Origin: Porphyrobacter sp. IPPAS B-1204
Lineage (GTDB): Bacteria; Pseudomonadota; Alphaproteobacteria; Sphingomonadales; Sphingomonadaceae
Direction: 5' to 3'
NCBI GenBank assembly: GCA_003724185.1
Contig: RHGM01000001.1
Location: 1,448,001-1,512,000 of the forward strand
Length of the DNA: 64,000 bases
The position numbers and the translations under genes are program-made. How positions within the stretch are numbered: the first letter of the stretch is position 1; each line of letters begins with the position of its first letter. Below are positions 1 through 16,397 of this stretch, piece after piece. The notes under the pieces were generated by a model, which was given only the letters and a program-made list of their open reading frames with translations, searched no databases and was not told where the DNA came from.

Positions 1-28
1 CCTGCGAAGGCAGGGGTCAACGAAAAAC

Positions 29-51
29 GCGCCAAGTGTCGCATTTGGCGC
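29..51. repeat. short inverted repeat near gltX 3' end
   Basis: Seven-base arms GCGCCAA (29-35) and TTGGCGC (45-51) are separated by nine bases. The repeat lies about 65 bp beyond the gltX stop codon and belongs to sequence that continues off the left edge. The geometry resembles an operator, but no regulator can be named. No gene is supported in bases 1-117. Confidence 0.3.
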
Positions 52-117
52 ACACATCGTTCGTCGTGTAATGATTTTGCCACAGTGTTGCAGGCGCGGG
101 CCGAGGGGGCCCCGGCC

Positions 118-1479
118 TTATCGCGCCGCCGTTTCCAGCCGCGCCCGCGCCTCATTTTCGCCGATCAGGGGCAGCAATTCGCCCATATCGGGGCCGTGGT
201 CCATGCCGGTGAGCGCCTGGCGCAGCGGCAGGAACAGCGCGCGGCCCTTGCGCCCGGTGGCCTCCTTGAGCGCGGCAGTGAGCGCGCCCCACGGATCGTC
301 ACCCCAGACCAGCGTCTCGGCTGCCGTAGCGAGGAACGCCTTGTCATCGTCGGTGAACGCGGGCGGGGCAATCGGCCCGGTGACAAGCCGCCACCAGTCC
401 GCCGCCTCACCGATATGCGCAAGGTTGGGGCGGATCGCGTGCCACCCGGCCTCGTCCATCCCCTCGGGCAAGCGTGCCGCGACAGCATCGAACGGCAATT
501 GGTGGACGATCCCGGCGTTGAGCCGTTCGAGATCTTCCTCGTCAAACTTGGCCGGCGCGCGCCCAAAGGTGGCAAGGTCAAAGCTGGCCACCAGCGCAGC
601 CCGGTCGGCAATCGGTTCCACCGGCTGCGACGTGCCGAGCCGCGCGAGCAGCGCAATGATCGCTTCCGGCTCGATCCCTCGGTCGCGGAAAGTATCGCAG
701 CCCAATGAGCCAAGCCGCTTCGACAGCTTGCCCTCACGCCCCACCAGCAGCGCTTCATGGGCGAAGGCGGGAAGCGATTTTGCTGCACCTTCGTGCGCAG
801 CGAATGCTGCAGCATAAAGTGCGGTAAAGATCTGAATTTGCACGGCAGTGTTGGACACGTGATCCTCTCCGCGCAGCACTTGGGATACGCCCATGTCAAT
901 ATCATCGACCGCGCTCGGCATCATGTAGAGCCACGATCCATCGGCGCGGCGGATCACCGGATCGGAAAGCTGGGCCGGATCGAATTTCTGGGTGCCGCGG
1001 ATGCCGTCCTCCCACTGGATCGGTTCGGCATGATCGAGCAGGAAGCGCCAGTGCGCAGGGGTGCCCTCGGCCTCCCTTGCGGCCCGTTCGGCATCGGTCA
1101 GCTTCAGCGCTGCCCGGTCATAGATCGGCGGCAGACCCCGCCCGAGCGCGATCTTGCGCTTGACCTCAAGTTCCTGCGCGGTCTCGTAACAGGGGTAAAT
1201 CCGGCCCGCCGCCTTCAGCGCATCAAAGGCGGCTTCGTATCGCTCCAGCCGGGCCGACTGCCGCTCCTCGCGGTCCCAATCGAGGCCCAGCCAGCGCAGG
1301 TCGGCACGAATGGCATCGGCATATTCCTCGCTGCTGCGCGCCGCGTCGGTATCGTCAATGCGCAGGATGAAGGCGCCGCCCGCCTGCCGCGCCAGCATCC
1401 AGTTGTGGAGCGCGGTGCGGATATTGCCGACATGCAGACGGCCGGTGGGCGACGGGGCGAAGCGGGTGGTGGTGGTCAT
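118..1479 (-). CDS. gltX: glutamyl-tRNA synthetase
   Basis: Class I aminoacyl-tRNA synthetase that charges tRNA-Glu (possibly also tRNA-Gln for later amidation, as is common in alphaproteobacteria) in the cytoplasm. The 453-aa length is normal for bacterial GluRS. The HIGH-type signature is HVGN at residues 16-19 after FAPSPTGRL, IDDTD is at 41-45, and the KMSKS-type signature is KLSKR at 251-255. The ATG start directly precedes the conserved N terminus, so no alternative start is plausible. It is the last gene of a minus-strand run, 27 nt after a small lipoprotein gene. Many alphaproteobacteria carry two GluRS paralogues; which one this is cannot be decided here. Confidence 0.96.
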   Translation of the reverse strand: MTTTTRFAPSPTGRLHVGNIRTALHNWMLARQAGGAFILRIDDTDAARSSEEYADAIRADLRWLGLDWDREERQSARLERYEAAFDALKAAGRIYPCYETAQELEVKRKIALGRGLPPIYDRAALKLTDAERAAREAEGTPAHWRFLLDHAEPIQWEDGIRGTQKFDPAQLSDPVIRRADGSWLYMMPSAVDDIDMGVSQVLRGEDHVSNTAVQIQIFTALYAAAFAAHEGAAKSLPAFAHEALLVGREGKLSKRLGSLGCDTFRDRGIEPEAIIALLARLGTSQPVEPIADRAALVASFDLATFGRAPAKFDEEDLERLNAGIVHQLPFDAVAARLPEGMDEAGWHAIRPNLAHIGEAADWWRLVTGPIAPPAFTDDDKAFLATAAETLVWGDDPWGALTAALKEATGRKGRALFLPLRQALTGMDHGPDMGELLPLIGENEARARLETAAR

Positions 1480-1506
1480 GGCTCGCCCGTTAGCGCGGCT
1501 AGATGA

Positions 1507-1929
1507 TTATTGCGAGTAGAGCGTGACCTGATGCTCGCCGCCAGCGAGGATCAGCGCGTTCGAGGGCTCGCGCCCGGCGCTGGTGGCGGCATCGACGGCG
1601 GTTGCCAGATCGAACACCAGATGATGGATCCGCGCGCTGGCAAGGCAGGCAGGATCGGGCGAAGCACTACGCCGCAGTGTAAGCGCCCGCCCTTTCATGC
1701 GGTAATCCCAGGCATAGCCATTGCACGGGCCATCAAACTCGATGCGATCAGGCGCAATCGACAGGGTGAGGCCGAAAGGCCCGTCAATCGCCTTGCCGTC
1801 AATCGCCGCGACCCGGTATTCGCCGACCAGACTGGCAACCGGCTGTGTGTCGCTGATGGCATCGGGGAGGGGGACGGGAACACAGGCACCCAGCATGGCA
1901 AGGGCGATGAGGGGGAGAGCACGGTTCAT
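1507..1929 (-). CDS. small META/HslJ-like lipoprotein
   Basis: A 140-aa predicted lipoprotein. The signal peptide ends in a lipobox LGAC with Cys16 as the lipidated residue. The body has the layout of META/HslJ domains: a GEYRVAAIDG strand, a DGPCNGYAWDY segment matching the usual GCNxxxG box, and a second cysteine in DPACL. HslJ-type proteins are envelope stress factors in other bacteria; the role here is unknown. It sits between a hypothetical gene (40 nt upstream) and gltX (27 nt downstream) on the same strand, so the three are probably cotranscribed. The family call is by pattern only. Confidence 0.7.
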   Translation of the reverse strand: MNRALPLIALAMLGACVPVPLPDAISDTQPVASLVGEYRVAAIDGKAIDGPFGLTLSIAPDRIEFDGPCNGYAWDYRMKGRALTLRRSASPDPACLASARIHHLVFDLATAVDAATSAGREPSNALILAGGEHQVTLYSQ

Positions 1930-1969
1930 CTCCGCTCTCTAGCACGGCAGTGCCAGCGCTGCGACCCTG

Positions 1970-2410
1970 TCACAAGGCGCGCAGCTCCGCCGCCGCCAGA
2001 GCAAGGGCGCCTTCCCACAGGCGGTGCATCCGTTCCGGCCTGATCAGGCCAGTCAGCGCGGCTTCAAAGTCCCTCCGGTCACCTACAGCGGCAGCATCGA
2101 CGAAAGCGCCAATGGTGGCCTCGTCATGGCTCATCAGGCGGCAGCAGAAACGCGAGACATTGATGTTTTCCGGCCAGCTGGCGGCAATGGCATGGGCGAG
2201 GATCAGCGCCTTGGCGGCAACCTCGACGCTGCCGAGCCTTACTGCCAGCTCCGGCACGGGATCCCGCCCCATCCGCTCATGCAGCGCAATCAACCGCAGC
2301 GCGTGGAGAAAGCGGCCAGCCACTGGCCCCAGACGTTCGACCCGCGGCGGCGTCGCCAGGGCTGCAATGATGTTCTGGGCCGTGGCGGATGGGGGATGGT
2401 GCCGGGACAT
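1970..2410 (-). CDS. conserved hypothetical protein, helical
   Basis: Alanine-rich, helical-looking protein of 146 aa without signal peptide or membrane segment. I do not recognise a family. The frame is open upstream to 2476, but the ATG at 2410 has a GAGG four bases upstream and is preferred. It lies between the rpoC terminator and the META-like lipoprotein and is probably the first gene of the run that ends with gltX. Residues LHALRLIALHERMGRDPVPE look like an amphipathic helix. The function is unknown. Confidence 0.55.
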   Translation of the reverse strand: MSRHHPPSATAQNIIAALATPPRVERLGPVAGRFLHALRLIALHERMGRDPVPELAVRLGSVEVAAKALILAHAIAASWPENINVSRFCCRLMSHDEATIGAFVDAAAVGDRRDFEAALTGLIRPERMHRLWEGALALAAAELRAL

Positions 2411-2502
2411 GAAACCTCGAATCTGAGCGTCTTGAAGAACAGCTTCAGATCTAGATTTATTGCGAGTGACTTGCAATAGCGAATTGTGATGCGTCAGGCG
2501 GG

Positions 2503-2542
2503 AAAAGAAAAGCCCCGCCGAAGCACTAGGCTCCGGCGGGGC
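2503..2542 (-). terminator. rho-independent terminator of rpoC
   Basis: Perfect 9-bp stem GCCCCGCCG (2512-2520) / CGGCGGGGC (2534-2542) with a 13-base loop. Read on the minus strand it is followed by a T-rich tract (complement of 2503-2511). It lies 33 bp past the rpoC stop codon. Confidence 0.9.
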
Positions 2543-2574
2543 AAATCTTGCGTGCCGCGATGGCGGCGGGGAGC

Positions 2575-6894
<4,320 letters not shown>

Positions 6895-6968
6895 GACTGT
6901 GTTCCCTTAGGGGGATGAAATTCGAAGGCGCAGGTGGTGGAGGGGACGCCCGCGCGCCCCCTCACGCC

Positions 6969-11168
<4,200 letters not shown>

Positions 11169-11571
11169 GGAGGAGTGGGCCTCTTTGATTGGGCCGCGCG
11201 AGGGTGCCGCGCGGACGGGATAAATCGCTGTCGTTCCACACGGAAAAGGTGCCAATTCCGACGCAAAAACGCCGCATTGCCATCACCCCCTGTCCGGCGG
11301 GCGTTGGCAGCAGCATTCTGTTTGCATCGCGAGAGAGGCTATCCGCCGCTTCCATTTCGGGACCGATCCCCGCGTTTGAATCGGTCTTGCTCGAAGCTGG
11401 CGTGAGGGGCGCATGTAGGATTGCCTTCCGGTGATGTCAATGCAGGGGCGAGCGAGGGAAGGCAGGCGCGTCCCGCAGAGGGTGGATGAGGGGCCCTTGC
11501 CGAAAAACGACGCGAGCCATATTGTTTTTCAATATTATTGATTGACGATAAGCTGCAAATCAGATTATACG
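11169..11571. other. rpoB upstream region, no gene
   Basis: About 400 bp between the divergent rpoB start (11168) and the operon starting at 11612. It must contain the rpoB promoter (minus) and a plus-strand promoter, most likely in the AT-rich part at 11515-11570 (for example CAATATTATTG at 11530-11540). No open frame with a ribosome site is supported. Confidence 0.5.
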
Positions 11572-11603
11572 CCTTTATCGAATAACAATGTGCCCGATAA
11601 AGG
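11572..11603 (+). promoter_or_regulatory. inverted repeat covering a ribosome binding site
   Basis: Perfect 9-bp arms CCTTTATCG (11572-11580) and CGATAAAGG (11595-11603), with a 14-base loop. The right arm contains the first part of the Shine-Dalgarno AAAGGAG (11599-11605) for the ATG at 11612. In RNA the stem would mask the ribosome site; in DNA the same palindrome could be an operator for the XRE-type regulator encoded downstream. A further CGATA half-site occurs near 11546. Both readings are inference; the repeat itself is directly visible. Confidence 0.6.
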
Positions 11604-11611
11604 AGAACGAT

Positions 11612-11749
11612 ATGCCCCGCTTTGCCAATCCCGCATTCGCTGTGCTCGTCGCCTTTGCTCTCACGCTCAGCTCCATCGGCGCGATCGTCGCGGTTCCCCC
11701 GGCGCAGGCAGCAGCGCCCGCCGCAATTGCAACTGTCGAGCTCGCTTGA
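11612..11749 (+). CDS. 45-aa exported or membrane small protein
   Basis: Short gene of 45 codons with a strong Shine-Dalgarno AAAGGAG seven bases upstream of the ATG. The product is almost entirely one hydrophobic segment (residues about 8-30, AFAVLVAFALTLSSIGAIVA), followed by PPAQAAAPAAIATVELA with a possible signal-peptidase site AQA-A. It is first in a tight run with a DUF2975-like membrane protein (16 nt on) and an XRE regulator. It may be a leader or a small secreted peptide; I recognise no family. Its ribosome site is inside the repeat at 11572-11603. Confidence 0.65.
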   Translation: MPRFANPAFAVLVAFALTLSSIGAIVAVPPAQAAAPAAIATVELA

Positions 11750-11765
11750 GAGCGCAACCGGAGAC

Positions 11766-12315
11766 ATGATCATGACCCTCGCTAAAGACGACTTGCTGCT
11801 CAAACTCGGCAAAGTCATCGCCCTTGTGCTTCAGGCTCTTTGCGTGCTGGGAGGAGGCGTTTTTTTTCCTTGTCATCGTGGTTGTCACACTGATGGGCCA
11901 AGGTATGCTGTCCGGGCTGGGCGACGGAAACTCCATCCCGGACGTAGCAAGGTATCCGCTTTTGACGGCCGGTATCGGCCTCACAGTCATGGCAAACTTT
12001 GCTGCAATGTTCTTCTTCTTCGGCAAGATGCGCGCGCTTATCGAGAGCGCCAGCAAGGGCGACCCCTTCATCCCTGACAACGCGCGGCGCCTCAACGCAA
12101 TGGCGTGGCTGCTTCTCAGCTCGCAGGTTCTAACCGTGATCGTCGGTGAACTTCGCGTTTTTGCATTCAGCCTTATCGACCCCCAAAGTAAAAACACATT
12201 CGACATCAGCCCCAACGATCTGGCTGGCTTCCTGATCGTTCTGGTGCTCTTCATCCTCGCCCGCGTGTTCCGCCACGGCGCCGCGATGCGCGAAGACCTC
12301 GAAGGGACCGTGTGA
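11766..12315 (+). pseudogene. DUF2975-like membrane protein, frameshifted at T8
   Basis: The protein is split over two frames. The first begins MIMTLAKDDLLLKLGKVIAL at 11766 and runs to GGGVFF. The second continues FLVIVVVTLMGQGML to the stop at 12313-12315. The switch falls exactly on a run of eight T at about 11860-11867; removing one T joins the frames into one protein of about 182 aa with four hydrophobic segments. The joined product matches the DUF2975 pattern (GKMRALIESASKGDPFIPDNARRL-type loop, TM helices either side), a family usually paired with a small XRE regulator as here. The gene may be truly broken, read by slippage, or reflect a one-base assembly error. Confidence 0.75.
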
Positions 12316-12551
12316 TGCCCCCCATCAACGACGACATTGAAGGAACCCGGATCATGGTCAGGCTTGACGACCTGCTCCACGCCCGCCGCATGACGCTGAC
12401 CGAACTGGCGGAGCGGGTCGGCCTCACCCTCGCCAACCTTTCGATCCTCAAGACCGGCAAGGCCAAGGCGATCCGTTTCTCCACCCTCGCCGCGATTTGC
12501 CGCGAGCTGGAGTGCCAGCCGGGCGATCTGCTCGCCTACGAAACCGATTAA
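12315..12551 (+). CDS. small XRE-family transcriptional regulator
   Basis: Cro/CI-type helix-turn-helix protein of 78 aa. The core reads MTLTELAERVGLTLANLSILK then KAIRFSTLAAICRELECQPGD, the classic five-helix layout of short YozG-like regulators. The ATG overlaps the previous stop as TGATG, indicating translational coupling with the DUF2975-like gene; an internal ATG at 12354 (MVRLDDLL) is an alternative start. Such DUF2975-HTH pairs are common, and the regulator probably controls its own operon. Because it is coupled, the upstream frameshift could lower its synthesis. Confidence 0.85.
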   Translation: MPPINDDIEGTRIMVRLDDLLHARRMTLTELAERVGLTLANLSILKTGKAKAIRFSTLAAICRELECQPGDLLAYETD

Positions 12552-12593
12552 AGGATGCACGGGCCGGGGATCATCGCCGGCCCGCTGGCGTCT

Positions 12594-13001
12594 TCAATCG
12601 GATCGGACCTTGCCCATCACCAACGCGGCCACCGCCAGCAACAGGATCGCCCCCGCCTCGTAGACGACATTCTGGGCGTCCATATCTTTGCCCTGCAGCA
12701 CGATCAGCCGGGCAATTGCGGTGATGGCGATGAAGATCGGAAATACGAAGGACAAGGCCTTGCCGGTGTAGAACACCGCGATCATCGCGATCACTTCGGT
12801 GTAAAGGAACATCAGCAGGATATCGGCCAGCACGATCGAACCGCGCTGGAAGACCGACCACACCTCGACCGCGGCAGCGCCCAGCGTCATCAGCGCGGCC
12901 ACGATCAGCAGGGCCTGCTCGATCAGCTTGAACGCCTTGCCCGCCGGATTGTCCGGCAGCACCGGCTCTGGCCGGGAATCGGTGGGCGGGGGTGTTTCCA
13001 T
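12594..13001 (-). CDS. psiE: PsiE-like inner-membrane protein
   Basis: Protein of 135 aa with four hydrophobic segments (LIEQALLIVAALMTLGAAA, ADILLMFLYTEVIAMIAVFY, FPIFIAITAIARLIVLQ, AGAILLLAVAALVMG). The pattern fits the phosphate-starvation-inducible PsiE family, whose biochemical role is unknown. The frame is open upstream to 13139, but METPPPTDS at 13001 is the likely start because upstream residues are arginine-rich and out of family. It converges on the XRE gene (42-nt gap) and diverges from rplJ. Confidence 0.75.
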   Translation of the reverse strand: METPPPTDSRPEPVLPDNPAGKAFKLIEQALLIVAALMTLGAAAVEVWSVFQRGSIVLADILLMFLYTEVIAMIAVFYTGKALSFVFPIFIAITAIARLIVLQGKDMDAQNVVYEAGAILLLAVAALVMGKVRSD

Positions 13002-13397
13002 CGCGGGCCAGCATAGGGCAAAGCCTTGCGCTTTACCAAAGCTTTGCCGAAGGCGGACGCGCCTCCGGACAGGCACGTGACCGGACAAACGGCTTGACTC
13101 GTCACCGCGCATGGCTAAGGGGCCAGCCCGACCGGCCAAGCCTTTGGCTGATCCGGTCAGCCGTCCGAGACCGTTGGTGGGGGCAATCAGGCTCCCTTAA
13201 TTTCCAGCCTAGACGGGGAAACGAGATTTCGGCGGGTTCGCGCAAGCGTCCGCCCGCGTGTCTGCCCTGATGGCGGCACTCACCCTCCTTCCCTTTCGAC
13301 GGACTCGCCCGTGTTCGGAGCCTCGGCCCCGCGCATGGACAAACGTAGCCGACCGTGCGGGAGCCATCCTGCCCGGTCATTTGTGAAGGAGTATGGC
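13002..13397 (+). other. psiE/rplJ divergent region
   Basis: About 400 bp holding the promoters of psiE (minus) and rplJL (plus), plus the rplJ leader. No additional gene with a credible ribosome site is seen. Confidence 0.5.
13156..13225 (+). promoter_or_regulatory. candidate L10 autoregulatory leader of rplJL
   Basis: Sequence CCGTCCGAGACC (from 13161) to TAGACGGGGAAACGAG (ending near 13225) can close by CCGTC (13161-13165) / GACGG (13212-13216). This motif style is what I remember from alphaproteobacterial rplJ leaders, where the L10-L7/L12 complex binds its own mRNA. It lies about 170 nt upstream of rplJ. An RNA family search would settle it. Confidence 0.5.
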
Positions 13398-13910
13398 ATG
13401 GATCGTTCGCAGAAAGCCGACGCGGTTGCCCAGCTCAATGCAGTCTTCTCGGAAGTTGCTGTGGTGGTTGTCACCCGCAACGCCGGCATGACGGTGGCTC
13501 AGACCACCGCCCTGCGCGGGAAGATGCGTGAAGTTGGTGCGACCTACAAGGTTGCGAAGAACCGTCTCGCCAAGCTCGCTGTTGAGAACACCGACTATGT
13601 CGGGCTTGGTGACATGCTCACCGGCCCGGTCGGGCTGGCCTGGTCGACTGACCCGGTCGCGGCTGCCAAGGCCGCTGTCGAATTCGCCAAGACGAATGAC
13701 AAGCTTGAAATCGTCGGCGGTTCGATGGGTTCGGTCGTTCTCGACGAAGCCGGGATCCGGGCGCTTGCCTCGATGCCCAGCCTCGACGAACTGCGCGCCA
13801 AGCTCATCGGTCTGGTCAACGCCCCGGCGACGAAAATCGCCCAGGTCGTTACCGCACCCGCAGCCAAGGTCGCCCGTGTGTTCGCCGCTTACGCGGACAA
13901 GGCAGCCTAA
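13398..13910 (+). CDS. rplJ: 50S ribosomal protein L10
   Basis: Ribosomal stalk base protein, 170 aa. It opens MDRSQKADAVAQLNAVF, carries the TTALRGKMREVGATYKVAKN region, and has the C-terminal helix that binds L7/L12 dimers. The ATG at 13398 follows GAAGGAG by seven bases; the longer open frame is not used. It is followed by rplL after 68 nt. The operon is normally rplKAJL-rpoBC; here rplK-rplA do not precede it and rpoBC is divergent. Confidence 0.97.
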   Translation: MDRSQKADAVAQLNAVFSEVAVVVVTRNAGMTVAQTTALRGKMREVGATYKVAKNRLAKLAVENTDYVGLGDMLTGPVGLAWSTDPVAAAKAAVEFAKTNDKLEIVGGSMGSVVLDEAGIRALASMPSLDELRAKLIGLVNAPATKIAQVVTAPAAKVARVFAAYADKAA

Positions 13911-13978
13911 GAGACGTTTTTCGCCAGACGAAACAATCTGGGGCACCTTTGCCCCGCCACAATTTGGAGTGAACCATC

Positions 13979-14350
13979 ATGGCCGATATTGCCAAGCTTG
14001 TTGAAGAACTTTCGAAGCTGACCGTGCTCGAAGCCGCCGACCTCGCCAAGGCCCTCGAAGAAGCATGGGGCGTCAGCGCCGCTGCTGCTGTCGCGGTTGC
14101 CGCTGGCCCGGCCGCTGCTGCCGAAGCTGTCGAAGAGCAGACCGAATTCGACGTCATCCTGACCGGCGACGGCGGGAAGAAGATCCAGGTCATCAAGGAA
14201 GTCCGCGCCATCACCGGCCTCGGCCTGACCGAAGCCAAGACCCTCGTGGAATCGGCTCCGAAGGCTGTCAAGGAAGGCGTGTCGAAGGCTGAAGCCGAAG
14301 ACATCAAGAAGAAGATCGAAGAAGCCGGCGGCACCGTCGAGCTCAAGTAA
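13979..14350 (+). CDS. rplL: 50S ribosomal protein L7/L12
   Basis: Stalk protein of 123 aa that recruits translation factors to the ribosome. The N-terminal dimerisation domain (residues 1-30), an Ala-rich hinge (about 31-52) and the C-terminal domain with [27 protein letters not shown] sequence are intact. Shine-Dalgarno TTGGAG lies eight bases before the ATG. A terminator follows at 14397, so rplJL is a two-gene unit here. Confidence 0.98.
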   Translation: MADIAKLVEELSKLTVLEAADLAKALEEAWGVSAAAAVAVAAGPAAAAEAVEEQTEFDVILTGDGGKKIQVIKEVRAITGLGLTEAKTLVESAPKAVKEGVSKAEAEDIKKKIEEAGGTVELK

Positions 14351-14396
14351 TCTTCATCGCAAGTTTTGCGGGCGTCTTGAAGCGTCCGCAGATGGG

Positions 14397-14431
14397 AGGG
14401 CGACGCCAGCAATGGTGTCGCCCTTTTTTTG
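14397..14431 (+). terminator. rho-independent terminator of rplJL
   Basis: Stem AGGGCGACGCC / GGTGTCGCCCT (one G-U pair), six-base loop and a run of seven T. It lies 46 bp after rplL. Confidence 0.92.
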
Positions 14432-14506
14432 TTTTCCTGACAGCGTCTTGCCGTTAACTAACGCCAGTGATTCCGAGGGGGATCACCAAACAGGGAACGC
14501 TATCCA

Positions 14507-15013
14507 ATGAAACTGAAACTCCTTGTGCTCGCCGCAGTGGCGGGCACGGCGCTGTCGGGCTGCGCCACCGTGATGAACGGCACCAACATCGACTACCTGA
14601 CGGAAACCGATCCGTCGGGCGCGGATATCGTGTTCCTCAACGGCCTGAAGTGCACCTCGCCTTGCACGCTTGAACTGAAGCGCGGCGCGGACACCCGGGT
14701 CGACATCAGCAAGCCGGGTTACGAGCCGGTCTATGTCCTGATCCAGTCGCGCCTTGCCGGTTCGACCTTCGGCAACATTCTGGCTGGCGGGATCATCGGC
14801 GGCGTTGTGGATGGCGGCAACGGCGCCAGCAACACCCTCGCCCCGCGTCCGCTCAGCGTCCGCCTTGCGCCGACCGGCTCGGGCAAGTCGGCGATGCTGC
14901 TCGACAAGGACGGCAAGGACATGATGACCGTGGACGAGCACAACGACAAGGTGCGCGCCGACGTCGCCAAGACCATCGGCAGCCAGTCTGCGGGTATGGG
15001 CGGCACGCAGTAA
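14507..15013 (+). CDS. PEGA-like lipoprotein
   Basis: A 168-aa predicted lipoprotein with lipobox LSGC (Cys19). After ATVMNG, a PEGA-type beta segment follows: KCTSPCTLELKRGADTRVDI then KPGYEPVYV, with a Cys pair in SPC. A glycine-rich hydrophobic stretch (AGGIIGGVVDGGNGAS) is typical of small outer-membrane anchored proteins. The function is unknown. It is monocistronic, between the rplL terminator and the bidirectional terminator at 15032. Confidence 0.75.
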   Translation: MKLKLLVLAAVAGTALSGCATVMNGTNIDYLTETDPSGADIVFLNGLKCTSPCTLELKRGADTRVDISKPGYEPVYVLIQSRLAGSTFGNILAGGIIGGVVDGGNGASNTLAPRPLSVRLAPTGSGKSAMLLDKDGKDMMTVDEHNDKVRADVAKTIGSQSAGMGGTQ

Positions 15014-15031
15014 CCTGCGCCATCTGGACAG

Positions 15032-15070
15032 AAAAAGGGGCGGTGCCAGCGATGGCACCGCCCCTTTTTT
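15032..15070. terminator. bidirectional terminator
   Basis: Long hairpin GGGGCGGTGCCA / TGGCACCGCCCC with a GCGA loop, flanked by A-run (left) and T-run (right). It can end the plus-strand lipoprotein gene (stop 15013) and the minus-strand gene whose stop is at 15107. Confidence 0.92.
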
Positions 15071-15106
15071 CATCTGCGGATCAGAGCGCCGCGTCAGGGC
15101 GCGATC

Positions 15107-15541
15107 TCAGTTCTCGAATTCCTCCGGGATGAGGTTGTATCGTGCCTCGCACGCGTCGAGGGCCTCGAACAGAACGGTCTCGCGCTCGGAGGCGCTCTCG
15201 AGTTCGTCAAGCACCCCGTTCAGGGCCGCAGTCACTTCCTGGATCTCTGCTATGCTCGGCAACTCGCCTGCACCCTTCCGGGCAGCGGCTACCATCAGCC
15301 ACTGCGCCGCAAGGTCAATCAGCTGCTCTTCGTCCGCTTCATTCTCGGCAGAACCTGCGAGCACCGAAAACAGCCCGCTGCAGGACATTGCTTCGTCATA
15401 GGACACACCCTTGACGGCGGTATTTTGCGTCTGCCCCTGGGCGCGGGCAGCATCCGTGGCAAGCGGGGTGAGCGCAAGGCCGATGCCAGCCGCCATCACG
15501 GCTCCAAACCTGCCCAATCTTGCCGAAACCGTAGATGTCAT
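15107..15541 (-). CDS. secreted hypothetical protein
   Basis: Protein of 144 aa with an N-terminal signal peptide (GAVMAAGIGLALTPLATDAARAQ, cut near ARA-Q). The mature part is helical and acidic with two cysteines (SYDEAMSCSG and LDACEARYN) that could form one disulfide. Start at 15541 is chosen for the AAAGG ten bases upstream; the frame extends further but without a signal peptide. Family unknown. It diverges from csgF across a 428-bp gap, so a curli-related role is possible but unproven. Confidence 0.6.
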   Translation of the reverse strand: MTSTVSARLGRFGAVMAAGIGLALTPLATDAARAQGQTQNTAVKGVSYDEAMSCSGLFSVLAGSAENEADEEQLIDLAAQWLMVAAARKGAGELPSIAEIQEVTAALNGVLDELESASERETVLFEALDACEARYNLIPEEFEN

Positions 15542-15969
15542 GTTGTGCCTTTCCCCTGTGCGACCGGCGGTTGTCCGGTGAGCAAGACATCGGCATATCG
15601 CTGCGCCTGGGCCGACGCCAGAACTATCGCAGCACGCCGCCAGATGGCCCATGGGGGCGCGCCGCGAGGCTTCCGGAGCATGGTCAACCTCGGCAATGGC
15701 CTGATCGATTTCGGGTTTGCGGCAAGGGGGTAAGTCGCAATACCTCCGAAATGGAGGCAACACATTCTGCCCCTATAGGCCCGCGACAAAGTGCAGGGTT
15801 TGCAACCGTGTAGGAACTGGACGATTCATCTGTGTTAAGCTGAAGTTACTTTACAGCCTGTTAATAACCCCTAACATGACCCTACCGAGTCGCCGAGTCG
15901 AAAGGCTTCGAACGCTACAATGGGGAGAATACCCCAGAACATCGTTCCTTGGTAAGTTTGGGGGGATTC
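15542..15969. other. 428-bp divergent region before csgF
   Basis: Spacer between a divergent secreted protein gene and csgF. It holds a CCTCC-GAAAT-GGAGG hairpin near 15745 and an AT-richer stretch at 15830-15880 that may carry the curli promoter. No convincing gene, and no recognisable regulator site. Confidence 0.45.
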
Positions 15970-16389
15970 ATGCATATCTGCAAGACAGGCCTGTTGGCGT
16001 GCGCCGCGTTTTTCGCAGTGCCGGTCGCGGCACAGGATCTGGTGCACGAGCCGATCAGCCCCACCTTTGGCGGCAACCCGTTCAATTCGCAGCATGTGCT
16101 GGGCGTGGCCAACGCCAACAATGATTTCCGTGATCCGCGCGCTGCCTCCAGCAATTCGCAGGCCGATATCTTCGCCCGCCAGCTGCAATCGCGCCTGCTT
16201 TCGGCCCTGTCTTCGCAGATCGTCGATGCGATCTTCGGCGACAATCCGCAGGAGTCCGGAACCATCAGCTTCGGCGGTCAGACCATCGAATTCTTCCGCA
16301 CGCTGGAAGAGGTAACCCTCATCATCAGGAACGACACCACCGGGGAAGAAACCCGCATCGTGGTGCCGCTGTTCATCGAAGTGAACTGA
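15970..16389 (+). CDS. csgF: curli assembly factor CsgF
   Basis: Secreted protein of 139 aa that caps the CsgG pore at the cell surface and helps attach the nucleator. Signal peptide residues 1-21 (cut before QDLVHEP). The mature N terminus PISPTFGGNPFNSQHVLGVAN is the CsgG-binding segment conserved in CsgF. Start at 15970 is chosen because GGGGG lies five bases upstream and it gives a clean signal peptide. It is followed by csgG after 8 nt, so they are cotranscribed. Confidence 0.93.
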   Translation: MHICKTGLLACAAFFAVPVAAQDLVHEPISPTFGGNPFNSQHVLGVANANNDFRDPRAASSNSQADIFARQLQSRLLSALSSQIVDAIFGDNPQESGTISFGGQTIEFFRTLEEVTLIIRNDTTGEETRIVVPLFIEVN

Positions 16390-16397
16390 GGCAGGTC

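Noticed and set aside
13398..14350. rplK-rplA expected before rplJ
   Set aside because: The upstream region is filled by psiE on the other strand and a leader; no L11 or L1 sequence is present.
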